9,450 bases of DNA from Candidatus Rokuibacteriota bacterium (lineage in GTDB: Bacteria; JAUVQV01): NCBI GenBank assembly GCA_030609125.1, contig JAUWCW010000054.1:1-9450 (forward strand), in the 5' to 3' direction. Both the position numbers and the translations under genes were made by a program. The notes under the pieces are model-generated. The model worked only from the letters and a program-made list of their open reading frames with translations. It was not told the origin of the DNA and did no database searches. Positions 1-6,113 of this stretch are shown here, piece after piece; the first letter of the stretch is position 1; every line of letters begins with the position of its first letter.

Positions 1-851
1 ATTTTGGCCTCTCCTATCGGGTCCTTACCGAGCGCCCGCAGGATGCGCTCGATAGCGGGGATGAGGAGCCGACCTTCCACCGCATCAAGCAGATGGTCCG
101 GCCTTACCACACCGGAGATCCAGCCCAGCGTTTGCGCGGCAAACCGGCCGGGGAGGGTGAGACCGGGTCCGGCGCTTCTCGTGGCAGAGGGCGGGCGGAG
201 GAGGACTATTCGGAGCTGGTCGACATAACCGAGTGGGCGGCGTCCGCAGCTCTCCCGCTGCACGGGAGAGGGGGAGAGGTCTTTCGCCCCGGGCCCGGGA
301 TCGCAATCTGCAGCATCAACGAGAAAACCTACCTCAAGAGGAGCCATCTGCTGGCCTATCGAGGGGTAATCGTCTTCTCCTCCGCGTCCCGTGAGGCGAA
401 ACGGGCGGCGGCAAAATTCGGGGACCGGGCCGGGGAACTGATCAGGGCGGAGGGGACGGGCGAGATCGGGCTCTCCGGAGCCGGGGCGGACCTGCACTTC
501 TTCCATCTTTCCGGGGAAAGTCCTGTGCATGTCAACTTTCGCTCCCTTGTCTCTCACGGTCCCGAGATCGATGTCTCCTACAACTACGGGAGCATGGTCC
601 GCGGCGCCTTTCTGGCCGCCGGGCTTTCAGGTTCGGGCAGAATAGTTCTGGCCGCCCGGGGAACGCCGGCTGTCCTGGAGGTTCCCGGGAACATGCCGGC
701 CTTCGTGCGTGCGGGGGCCGTCCTGGGGTGGATCGGTGAGCTCACCTTCGCGACCGAGGAGGGGCCCCTCCCCGGAAGGCTGCGGCGACGCTGGAGGAGG
801 GGGGAATACCTTCTTTTCGAAGGGCGGGGGCACCTGCTTCTGCAGGACTGA
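1..851 (+). CDS. AIM24-family protein, 5' end beyond the window
   Basis: The reading frame is open from the first full codon at position 3 to the TGA at 849-851, so the gene probably begins left of the window; the ATG at 93 is internal and has no convincing ribosome site. About 282 residues are visible. The C-terminal half looks like the AIM24/TRAP-like beta-sandwich family: a GSGRIVLAARG strand, then a MPAFVRAGAVLGWIGEL segment, and a closing GEYLLFEGRGHLLLQ strand. That pattern matches the family's usual 'G.G.v.l...G....l.v.g....v..gallaw...l' and 'G.g.v.Lq' ends. Between the N-terminal part and this fold lies a Gly/Arg/Glu-rich linker (about residues 45-70 of the visible frame) that looks disordered. 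No membrane segment is seen. The molecular role of bacterial AIM24 proteins is poorly defined, so I assign family only. The gene is convergent with sppA. Confidence 0.6.
   Translation, partial: FGLSYRVLTERPQDALDSGDEEPTFHRIKQMVRPYHTGDPAQRLRGKPAGEGETGSGASRGRGRAEEDYSELVDITEWAASAALPLHGRGGEVFRPGPGIAICSINEKTYLKRSHLLAYRGVIVFSSASREAKRAAAKFGDRAGELIRAEGTGEIGLSGAGADLHFFHLSGESPVHVNFRSLVSHGPEIDVSYNYGSMVRGAFLAAGLSGSGRIVLAARGTPAVLEVPGNMPAFVRAGAVLGWIGELTFATEEGPLPGRLRRRWRRGEYLLFEGRGHLLLQD
833..846. terminator. small GC-rich hairpin between convergent genes
   Basis: CCTGC (833-837) and GCAGG (842-846) form a perfect 5-bp stem around a TTCT loop, just before the AIM24-like stop codon. On the plus strand it is followed by a short AT-rich run (851-858) but no real T-tract. 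It is the only hairpin I noticed in the tail-to-tail junction, so it could weakly terminate either gene. Too short to be certain. Confidence 0.25.
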
Positions 852-855
852 ATAT

Positions 856-1764
856 TTACTTCCAGAGATAGAGCAGACGGGCGGAGGTGCGCCCCGGGAC
901 GGGAAGGTAGGCTCCGGCACTGCCTTGCAGGACATCCCAGAAGCGGACCTTTTTCTTCTTTCTGACGATTTCCGGCTCACCCTCGATACCCGCCAGGTCG
1001 GCAGCGGCCCTGATGGCGTCGGTCATGTCTCCGATTTCGTCCACCAGGCCGAGTTCCAGGGCCTGCCTGCCGGTGAAGATGCGGCCGTCCGCCAGTTCCC
1101 GGACCTTTTCCGGAGTCATGCCGCGGCTCTCCTGCACGGCCTGGACGAACTGCCCGTAGACGTCGTCGATCAATGCCTGCAGGACCTCCCGCTCACGGTC
1201 CGTCATTTCCCGCAGAGCGCTTCCCGTGTCCTTGAACTCTCCGCTCTTGATGGTGTTCGACTTGAGACCGATCTTGCCGAAGAGCTCTTCCATGTTGGGG
1301 AACTCCATGATGACGCCGATGCTCCCGGTTATCGTTCCCGGGTTGGCGAAAATGCGGTCGGCGGAGCAGGCAATGTAGTAGCCGCCGGAGGCAGCGATGT
1401 CCGCCATGGAGGCAACCACTACCTTCTCCTTTTCTTCCCTCAGCCGGTTGATGGCGGCGAAGATTTCCTGGGCGGCGACGACCGTACCCCCGGGGCTGTC
1501 GATTCTGAGCACCAGCGCCCGGACGGAGTTGTCTTCACCGAACTGGTCGAGCTGTTCTATGACCGAGCGTGCGCTGGATGCGCCTCTGGAGACATTGTGG
1601 GAGCTGGTAAGGATGCCGGTGATGTCCACCACGGCGATACGGTCTCCGGAGATGACCGAGGATGGAAAAATCCTCCTCTGGCCCCCGGCATTCAGGACCA
1701 GCAGCAGGGCGGCTGCCGCTCCGGAAAGCAGCACAACATAGAGAAAGGGAAACTTTAATCTCAT
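856..1764 (-). CDS. sppA: signal peptide peptidase SppA (S49 serine protease)
   Basis: 302-residue membrane-anchored protease that cleaves remnant signal peptides and related membrane peptides. Residues about 5-25 are one hydrophobic anchor after a short basic N-terminus, placing the catalytic domain outside the cytoplasmic membrane. The S49 fold follows: a VVDITGIL strand (45-52), LRIDSPGG (86-93), and the nucleophile region [10 protein letters not shown] with Ser126. The general base is Lys178 in [11 protein letters not shown]. The Ser-Lys distance of 52 residues matches my recollection of Bacillus SppA (Ser147/Lys199), and the length fits the short, single-domain form rather than the doubled E. 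coli enzyme. The ATG lies 15 nt after the rpsA stop with only a weak GGGA ribosome site, so it is probably co-transcribed with rpsA. The TAA stop is 4 nt from the stop of the convergent AIM24-like gene. Confidence 0.93.
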   Translation of the reverse strand: MRLKFPFLYVVLLSGAAAALLLVLNAGGQRRIFPSSVISGDRIAVVDITGILTSSHNVSRGASSARSVIEQLDQFGEDNSVRALVLRIDSPGGTVVAAQEIFAAINRLREEKEKVVVASMADIAASGGYYIACSADRIFANPGTITGSIGVIMEFPNMEELFGKIGLKSNTIKSGEFKDTGSALREMTDREREVLQALIDDVYGQFVQAVQESRGMTPEKVRELADGRIFTGRQALELGLVDEIGDMTDAIRAAADLAGIEGEPEIVRKKKKVRFWDVLQGSAGAYLPVPGRTSARLLYLWK

Positions 1765-1779
1765 CGTGTATCCCGGCCC

Positions 1780-3639
1780 TTACTCTTCCGTCTCTTCTTC
1801 CTTGCTGGTTTCGTCCAGGATGGAGCCGCCGCCCAGCGGCCGATCCGGAAGCATGTCTCCCAGCCTGGCGACACCGGTGTCCTTGCGGTTCAGATAGCTG
1901 CTGATATCCTTTCGCTCCTCGTCGTTCTGCAGAGCGCTGAGGCTCAGGGATATTTTCCGCTCTCCCGTGTCGACCTTCAGGATCTTCGCCGTGAGCTCCT
2001 GTCCGACCGTGAAGTGACGCTCGGGCTGGTCGGACCGGTCAATGCCGAGCTCGGAGGAGTGTATGAGGCCCTCCAGATCGCCCTCGAGGGCGAGAAAGAG
2101 CCCGAAATCCGTCACCTTGACGATGGTGCCGGTCACGCTCTTGCCCACACCGTATTTGTGCGTGAATTCCTGCCAGGGATCGCTGTTGACCTGCTTGATG
2201 CCGAGGGAAAGCCTCTCCCTCGACTTGTCGATGTTCAGCACCTTGGCCTTGACGATGTCGCCTTTCTTCAGGATATCCGAGGGGTGGTTGACCTTCTGGG
2301 TCCAGGAGAGGTCCGAGATGTGCACCAGCCCGTCTATTCCTTCCTCGAGGCCGATAAACGCGCCGAAGTCCGTAAGGTTGCGGACCTTCCCCTCGATGAT
2401 GCTGTCCGGCGGGTACTTCTCCTCGATCACGTCCCAGGGGTTGGGCTGGATCTGCTTCAGGCCGAGAGAGATCCTCTTGCTCTCGGGGTTGACGTCGAGA
2501 ATCATCGCTTCGATGATGTCCCCCACGGCGAGGATCTTGGAGGGGTGCTTGATTCTCCGCGTCCAGGACATCTCGGAGACGTGGACCAGTCCCTCGATGC
2601 CCTCTTCGAGCTCTACAAAGGCGCCGTAGTCGGTGAGGCTGACGACTTTGCCGTGGGCCCGTGTTCCGGGGGGGTACTTCTCCCGGATGCTGGTCCAGGG
2701 GTCGGGGGTCTTCTGCTTCAGCCCGAGAGATACGCGCTCCGTCTCGGGATCGAACTTCAGGACGACCACTTCCGTCTCTTCACCCACGGAGAGGAGCTCC
2801 GTGGGGTGGCTGACCCGGCCCCAGGACATGTCGGTGATATGCAGCAGCCCATCGACGCCGCCGAGGTCGATGAAAGCGCCGTACTCGGTGATGTTCTTCA
2901 CGATGCCCTTGATCCGCATGTCGACCTTGAGACTGGAAAGGGTTTCACGCCTCTTCTCCTCACGGCCTTTCTCAAGGACCGCCCGGCGGGAAAGAACAAT
3001 GTTGCCCCTCTGGCGGTTGAGCTTGAGGATCTTCATGGTGATCTTCTGGCCCACGAAGCTGCCCAGATCTCTCACCGGGCGCAGGTCGACCTGCGACCCC
3101 GGCAGGAAGCCGCGGACGCCGATGTCGACGGCAAGACCGCCCTTGATCTTGTCCGTGACGGTACCCTCTATCTCGCTGTCGTCCTCGTAGACCTTGGTGA
3201 TTTCGTCCCAGACCTTGGCCTTGTCGGCCTTCTCCTTGGAGAGAACGATGTGACCGTCGCTGTTCTCGGCCTCCTCGAGGAAGACTTCCACCTCGTCGCC
3301 GACGGCGACGGGAGCCTCTCCCCGCTCATTCCGGAATTCGCGGAGCGAAATGGACCCCTCCGATTTATAACCGACGTCGACGAGGACTTCCTGATCGGTG
3401 ACTTTGACCACCGTTCCCTTGACGATTTCGCCTTCCTCGATGTTCCGGAGGGTCTCGGCGTAGAGCTGGTCCATTTCGGACCGGTCATCCGCTCCGTTTT
3501 CCTTCTCGTCGTCGGCCGCTTCCGCCTCCGCGTCGGTCGCTTCCTCCTCAACGTTGGTCGCTTCCTCCTCCACGGCGGTGGACTTTACCGGCTCCCTCTC
3601 TTCCTCGAGTGGTTCCGATGACTGCTGTTCTGTGGACAT
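1780..3639 (-). CDS. rpsA: 30S ribosomal protein S1, six S1 domains
   Basis: 619 residues. S1 binds mRNA on the 30S subunit and helps load structured or weakly Shine-Dalgarno-led messages. Six OB-fold S1 repeats are visible at roughly residues 70-137, 156-219, 239-308, 325-395, 412-482 and 499-569. Repeats 3-5 carry the clearest RNA-binding signature (TEYGAFIDL, TDYGAFVEL, TDFGAFIGL, then G(L/V)(L/V)H(I/V)S/TDxSW). Repeats 1 and 2 are more divergent, as is usual for the ribosome-anchoring domains. The first ~57 residues are a Glu/Asp-rich, low-complexity extension and the last ~50 are also polar and acidic; both look disordered. The ATG has a strong AGGAGG site (3651-3656, 11 nt upstream). 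The gene directly follows the ispH remnant, whose stop overlaps the end of that ribosome site, and precedes sppA by 15 nt. Confidence 0.95.
   Translation of the reverse strand: MSTEQQSSEPLEEEREPVKSTAVEEEATNVEEEATDAEAEAADDEKENGADDRSEMDQLYAETLRNIEEGEIVKGTVVKVTDQEVLVDVGYKSEGSISLREFRNERGEAPVAVGDEVEVFLEEAENSDGHIVLSKEKADKAKVWDEITKVYEDDSEIEGTVTDKIKGGLAVDIGVRGFLPGSQVDLRPVRDLGSFVGQKITMKILKLNRQRGNIVLSRRAVLEKGREEKRRETLSSLKVDMRIKGIVKNITEYGAFIDLGGVDGLLHITDMSWGRVSHPTELLSVGEETEVVVLKFDPETERVSLGLKQKTPDPWTSIREKYPPGTRAHGKVVSLTDYGAFVELEEGIEGLVHVSEMSWTRRIKHPSKILAVGDIIEAMILDVNPESKRISLGLKQIQPNPWDVIEEKYPPDSIIEGKVRNLTDFGAFIGLEEGIDGLVHISDLSWTQKVNHPSDILKKGDIVKAKVLNIDKSRERLSLGIKQVNSDPWQEFTHKYGVGKSVTGTIVKVTDFGLFLALEGDLEGLIHSSELGIDRSDQPERHFTVGQELTAKILKVDTGERKISLSLSALQNDEERKDISSYLNRKDTGVARLGDMLPDRPLGGGSILDETSKEEETEE
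3535..3570 (-). repeat. rpsA: 21-bp tandem repeat in the S1 acidic tail
   Basis: The 15-base unit GGTCGCTTCCTCCTC (plus-strand reading) occurs at 3535-3549 and 3556-3570, a period of 21 bases or seven codons. It encodes the repeated acidic heptad EEEATNV/EEEATDA in the N-terminal extension of S1. The period keeps frame, so copy number could change by slippage without breaking the gene. Confidence 0.7.
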
Positions 3640-3650
3640 GTTGTGTTTTA

Positions 3651-3656
3651 CCTCCT
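3651..3656 (-). promoter_or_regulatory. rpsA: strong ribosome binding site of rpsA
   Basis: AGGAGG on the minus strand, 11 nt before the rpsA ATG. The TAA that ends the ispH C-terminal frame (3648-3650) directly follows it, so translation of an intact ispH would end right at the rpsA entry site, an arrangement typical of translational coupling. Confidence 0.8.
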
Positions 3657-3668
3657 GTTATTGAAATG

Positions 3669-3684
3669 CCTCCCTGAAGGGAGG
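3669..3684 (-). promoter_or_regulatory. hairpin in the rpsA leader / ispH 3' end
   Basis: CCTCCC and GGGAGG form a perfect 6-bp stem with a TTCA loop, 12 nt upstream of the rpsA ribosome site. It is followed by CATTTCAATAAC rather than a T-tract, so it is not a classic terminator. A structured leader could serve S1 autoregulation, as known for other bacteria, or mRNA processing; that is inference. Confidence 0.4.
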
Positions 3685-3923
3685 GGCGAACTCGTTACCG
3701 TGCCGTTCCCGAGGGCATCGATGTGGGCAACTACTTCCTCGATGATCCATTCCGGAGTGGAGGCGCCGGCGGTGAGGCGAGCCGGAGGCCCATTTTCTCA
3801 AGACGTTTTATGACCTGGGGGTTGTGGATCACGGGTCCCAGGGAGTAGACGGGACGGTCGCCGGAGAGGGCGGCCTCCACCATCCTGATGGCCCGCCTCA
3901 CGCCGAAGCAGAAGCCCGCTTTT

Positions 3924-3968
3924 TCAGCTATCTGCAGATCCATACGTTCCTTGATGCCTCGGGGGCAC
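3924..3968 (-). CDS. possible 14-residue leader ORF overlapping the ispH start
   Basis: A GTG at 3968 is preceded at 8 nt by AAAGGAGG, the best ribosome site in the ispH leader. The frame runs 14 codons (MPPRHQGTYGSADS) and stops inside the ispH coding sequence, across its start codon and out of its frame. It could act as a leader peptide that couples or competes with ispH initiation. Such short frames occur by chance, so confidence is low. Confidence 0.22.
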   Translation of the reverse strand: MPPRHQGTYGSADS

Positions 3969-3972
3969 CGCT

Positions 3973-4005
3973 TTCCCCTCCTTTCCGGGGAAGGTCTTCC
4001 CCCGG
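3973..4005 (-). promoter_or_regulatory. mutually exclusive stem-loops in the ispH leader
   Basis: On the minus strand CCGGGGGAA (4005-3997) pairs with TTCCCCGG (3992-3985) around a GACC loop, eight pairs with one bulged G. The same TTCCCC (3992-3987) can instead pair with GGGGAA (3978-3973), which lies at the AAAGGAGG ribosome-site-like element. The two folds exclude each other, as in attenuators or translational switches. No T-tract follows, so a translational rather than a termination effect is more likely. Function is inferred only from base pairing. Confidence 0.35.
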
Positions 4006-4129
4006 GCATTTCTCCCGCGTCATGACCGCCCGGCGTCTTCACTCCCGGAAGATTCCGCGTTCCTCGAAAGGCTGGGATGGGATGGGCACGACGTTTCGGG
4101 TAGGCGCATCTTTTCAGCGAAGGTGAGAT

Positions 4130-4158
4130 TTTATAACAAATCCAGGAAAAAGCAACAA
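4130..4158 (-). promoter_or_regulatory. sigma-70-like promoter for ispH-rpsA
   Basis: -35 element TTGTTG (4158-4153), a 17-nt spacer, and -10 element TATAAA (4135-4130, five of six consensus bases) inside an AT-rich stretch. Predicted transcription start is near 4123, giving a leader of about 180 nt to the ispH start. The -35 is weak (three of six), and direct repeats abut it from upstream, which fits a promoter that needs or is blocked by a bound regulator. Confidence 0.6.
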
Positions 4159-4188
4159 AAATGTGGTGCTAACACAAAAATGTGGTGC
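4155..4188 (-). repeat. two 15-bp direct repeats at the ispH promoter
   Basis: ACAAAAATGTGGTGC (plus-strand reading) occurs exactly at 4155-4169 and again at 4174-4188, a period of 19 bp. Each copy contains the half-dyad CACA-TTTT-TGTG or close to it. The proximal copy overlaps the -35 element and the distal copy lies just upstream, the classic position for an activator or repressor. I do not recognise the motif; it does not match an NrdR box as I remember it. Confidence 0.7.
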
Positions 4189-4203
4189 CGGAAGGGGATG
4201 CTT

Positions 4204-5337
4204 TCAGGCTGTGTCCGGGAGGGGGGGCGGCCCGGCGGGTCCTGCGGGCGCCGGCTCTTTCAAGTCCCGCAGGGTGACGCCGTGCCTCTCTCTCCCGTGG
4301 CGCCGGTAGGCCTCCATGGCAATGTTGTGTATGAACGTCGGGAAATACCATCCCATCTTCCGGCCCAGGACGGCCATGAGCGATTCCTCGCCGATGAGAG
4401 GATTGGCGTTGACCTCGAAGATGTAGAGGCGGTTGTCCTCGGCCATCCGGAAGTCCACTCTCCCGTAGCCTTTCATGCGCAGGACCCGGAAAGCTTTCCG
4501 GGCGAGCTCGCGGACCTTTTCCTCCACGGCGGGTTCGATGTCCTCCGCGGGGCAGTCCGTGGGGTCGACGTTGTCGAACTCCGTCGACTCGTCGTCCCAC
4601 TTGGCGGTGTAGGTGTAGACCCTCGGCCTTCCCCGGGGAGTGTAGAAGACCACTTCGGAAATGGGAGAGACGAGGAGCTTGCCGCGGTGTTCGAAGACGG
4701 CCACGCTCAGCTCCCGGCCGTGAATATACTCCTCCGCGATGGCGGGCTGGAAATAGGACCGCAGAACCCTGCGAACCTGCCGGCGGAGCGCTTTCGGATC
4801 TTTCACCACCGACTCCTTGAAGATGCCGATGCCGGCGTCTTCCCGCACGGGCTTCACAATGAGGGGAAAGCGCAGGTCCCGGCGGAGGTCGTCCTTGTGG
4901 GATTCGAAGAGCTGGAAGGCGGGGGTCGGAATCCCGTGGAAGGTGAGGATCTCCTTGGTCCTCGCCTTGTCGGCGGTGATGGCGATGGAGAGAAAGTCCC
5001 CGCCGGTGTAAGGGATGCCGTAGACATCGAGAATGGCGGGCAGGTGGGGCTCCAGCGAGGAGTTGTTGTTGAGCCCCTCTTCCACCAGGTTGAAGGCGAG
5101 GTCGCAGTCCAGGTGCTGCAGATCCTGCAGGGAGTCCTCCCTGACGGCCAGGGTCGTCACGTGGTGGCCCCGCTTTCTCAGGGCGTTGACGATCTCCTCC
5201 AGGTAGGTGTCATCCTCCCTGCCTTCGATGTCCAGGGGAAAATTTTCCCGGAAGCGCATGTCGAGCCGGCGGTAGAGGACGGCGATCCTGAGGCGGGAGC
5301 GTTCTTTCCTGGAGTTCGTCGCGGCGGCGTTCTGCAC
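4204..5337 (-). CDS. D-Ala-D-Ala ligase-like ATP-grasp protein
   Basis: 377 residues from the GTG at 5337. The frame stays open to another GTG at 5409, but the intervening codons are AT-rich and unlike the rest, and the first core strand RIAVLY begins soon after 5337; neither start has a good ribosome site. Pre-ATP-grasp domain at about 17-118 (NLVEEGLNNNSSLEPHLPA, GIPYTGGD). ATP-grasp follows: DK at 123-124, lysine loop VKPVREDAGIGI (161-172), EEYIHGRELSV (202-212), and the Mg-binding DFRM plus FEVNANP (295-313). The tail is proline-rich. These enzymes join two amino acids or similar acids through an acyl phosphate. The overall pattern is Ddl-like, but the usual Ser-containing loop (REGSSVGV type) is replaced by REDAGIGI, so a different carboxylate/amine pair is likely. 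It lies between cmk and ispH. Family assignment is firm; substrate unknown. Confidence 0.82.
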   Translation of the reverse strand: MQNAAATNSRKERSRLRIAVLYRRLDMRFRENFPLDIEGREDDTYLEEIVNALRKRGHHVTTLAVREDSLQDLQHLDCDLAFNLVEEGLNNNSSLEPHLPAILDVYGIPYTGGDFLSIAITADKARTKEILTFHGIPTPAFQLFESHKDDLRRDLRFPLIVKPVREDAGIGIFKESVVKDPKALRRQVRRVLRSYFQPAIAEEYIHGRELSVAVFEHRGKLLVSPISEVVFYTPRGRPRVYTYTAKWDDESTEFDNVDPTDCPAEDIEPAVEEKVRELARKAFRVLRMKGYGRVDFRMAEDNRLYIFEVNANPLIGEESLMAVLGRKMGWYFPTFIHNIAMEAYRRHGRERHGVTLRDLKEPAPAGPAGPPPLPDTA

Positions 5338-5426
5338 AGTTTCGGTCCAAGTATGTGTTGTTTCGAGTGTCGTTTGTCGTTTGAGAAAATGGTAACACAC
5401 AAAGAGCACCGCGCAAAACGGCGCGA
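5338..5426 (-). promoter_or_regulatory. AT-richer upstream region of the ATP-grasp gene
   Basis: This short region is much less GC-rich than its neighbours and contains a tandem AAACGAC pair (minus strand, about 5382-5369) and a -10-like CATACT (5355-5350) without a convincing -35. It may hold a promoter independent of the aro operon. The evidence is compositional only. Confidence 0.3.
5410..5425 (-). terminator. hairpin directly after the cmk stop codon
   Basis: CGCGC and GCGCG form a 5-bp GC stem around a CGTTTT loop immediately after the cmk TGA (5429-5427). What follows is GTGCTCTTTGTGTG, only weakly T-rich, so termination would be partial at best. The position at the end of the aroF-tyrA-aroA-cmk block makes a terminator role plausible. 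Confidence 0.35.
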
Positions 5427-6113
5427 TCAGGCCCTCGCTTCCACAACGGCGAGGATTCGCTCGAGCACCTGCTCCGGCGACAGACCGGTGGAATCGATGC
5501 TGACGGCGTCGGGGGCGGTCCGCAGGGGGGCGTGCGGGCGATTGCGGTCCCGGCTGTCCCGGCGGCCCAGTTCCCGCCGGACCTCCTCGGGGTCGCTCCG
5601 CTCCCCTCTGTCGGAAAGCTCCCGCCAGCGACGGCGGCTTCTTTCGCGGTCGCTGGCGGAGAGAAAGATCTTCACCTCCGCGTCGGGGAAGATGACGGTG
5701 CCGATGTCCCGGCCGTCCATGACCACGCCGCCCCCGGCGCCGAGCCGCCGCTGGATGCCGAGAAGGGCTTCCCGGACCTGCGGCAGGGCCGAGAAGGCCG
5801 AGGCGAGATGACCGATCTCTTCGGTTCGGATCTCCCCCGAGACGTCCCTTCCTCCCACCAGCACCTTCCGGTCCGATGCGTCCCCCGCCAGGGTGATCGG
5901 CGTCTTCGCCATCAGATCCGCGAGACCCTCAGGGTTTTCGGGAGTGATGCCGGCCTGTGAGGCAAGCCAGCCGACGGCGCGGTAGAGTGCGCCGGTGTCG
6001 ATGTAGAGGTACCCCAGCCTGTCGGCCAGGGCCTTCCCGGCGGTGGACTTGCCCGATGCCGCCGGGCCGTCGATGGCGATGACCGGCCTGCGTCGCGCTG
6101 CGGTTCCGCTCAT
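5427..6113 (-). CDS. cmk: (d)CMP kinase
   Basis: 228 residues, normal length for cytidylate kinase, which phosphorylates CMP and dCMP with ATP in the cytoplasm. The P-loop is GPAASGKST (16-24), followed by the CMP-site DTGALYRAV (39-47), then MDGRDIGTVIFPDAEVKIFLSA (132-153) carrying the conserved DGRDIGT. The lid and late region has RDSRDRNR (185-192) and the C-terminal PDAVSIDST (201-209). Start is the ATG at 6113, which overlaps the aroA stop in an ATGA, so translation is coupled to aroA; AGGAGG-like bases (TCCTCCTTAAG in the opposite sense) do not help here and no strong own ribosome site is seen. aroA-cmk adjacency is common in bacteria. A longer open frame continues upstream antiparallel in phase to aroA, but it does not encode a recognisable fusion. 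Confidence 0.95.
   Translation of the reverse strand: MSGTAARRRPVIAIDGPAASGKSTAGKALADRLGYLYIDTGALYRAVGWLASQAGITPENPEGLADLMAKTPITLAGDASDRKVLVGGRDVSGEIRTEEIGHLASAFSALPQVREALLGIQRRLGAGGGVVMDGRDIGTVIFPDAEVKIFLSASDRERSRRRWRELSDRGERSDPEEVRRELGRRDSRDRNRPHAPLRTAPDAVSIDSTGLSPEQVLERILAVVEARA

Larger units (their letters stand above)
3648..3943 (-). pseudogene. ispH: ispH (HMBPP reductase) with a large internal deletion
   Basis: IspH reduces HMBPP to IPP/DMAPP with a [4Fe-4S] cluster, the last step of the MEP pathway. The N-terminal fragment starts at the ATG of 3943, after an AAGGA site, and is clearly genuine: AEKAGFCFGVRRAI with the first cluster Cys at residue 12, then SLGPVIHNPQVIKRLEKMGL with the substrate-binding His40. 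About residue 54 homology stops, and this frame ends at a stop at 3731. A second fragment in another frame, 3776-3648, reads LTAGASTPEWIIEEVVAHI, the characteristic C-terminus of IspH. Roughly 190 residues normally between them are missing, including the other two cluster cysteines and the catalytic Glu/Thr region. As written this cannot make an active enzyme. Either the chromosome carries a deletion or the assembly collapsed here. Confidence 0.88.
3944..4203 (-). other. 260-nt intergenic leader region upstream of ispH
   Basis: This gap between the ATP-grasp stop and the ispH start holds, in transcription order, two direct repeats, a sigma-70-type promoter, a roughly 180-nt untranslated leader with two overlapping stem-loops, and a strong but misplaced Shine-Dalgarno. 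The upstream half is strikingly AT-rich against the GC-rich surroundings, and the leader returns to high GC. No conserved protein-coding frame is evident; a 29-codon frame from the ATG near 4108 gives an unrecognised peptide. Confidence 0.6.

Noticed and set aside
709-1758. Plus-strand 349-codon open frame
   Set aside because: It is antisense to sppA, which has clear catalytic motifs and a signal anchor.
2014-3621. Plus-strand 535-codon open frame opposite rpsA
   Set aside because: It lies wholly antisense to a well-supported S1 gene, and its repeated Leu/Asp/Val-rich stretches mirror the S1 repeats. It is a mirror image caused by GC-rich codon use.
3669-3684. Hairpin before rpsA as a rho-independent terminator
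   Set aside because: No T-tract follows, and it would separate rpsA from its only visible promoter.
4155-4188. Direct repeats as a CRISPR remnant or IS end
   Set aside because: There are only two copies with a 4-bp gap, no target duplication or transposase, and the location on a promoter favours operator sites.
4123-5811. Plus-strand 562-codon open frame
   Set aside because: It is antisense to the ATP-grasp gene and cmk, crosses their intergenic gap and shows no recognisable domain.
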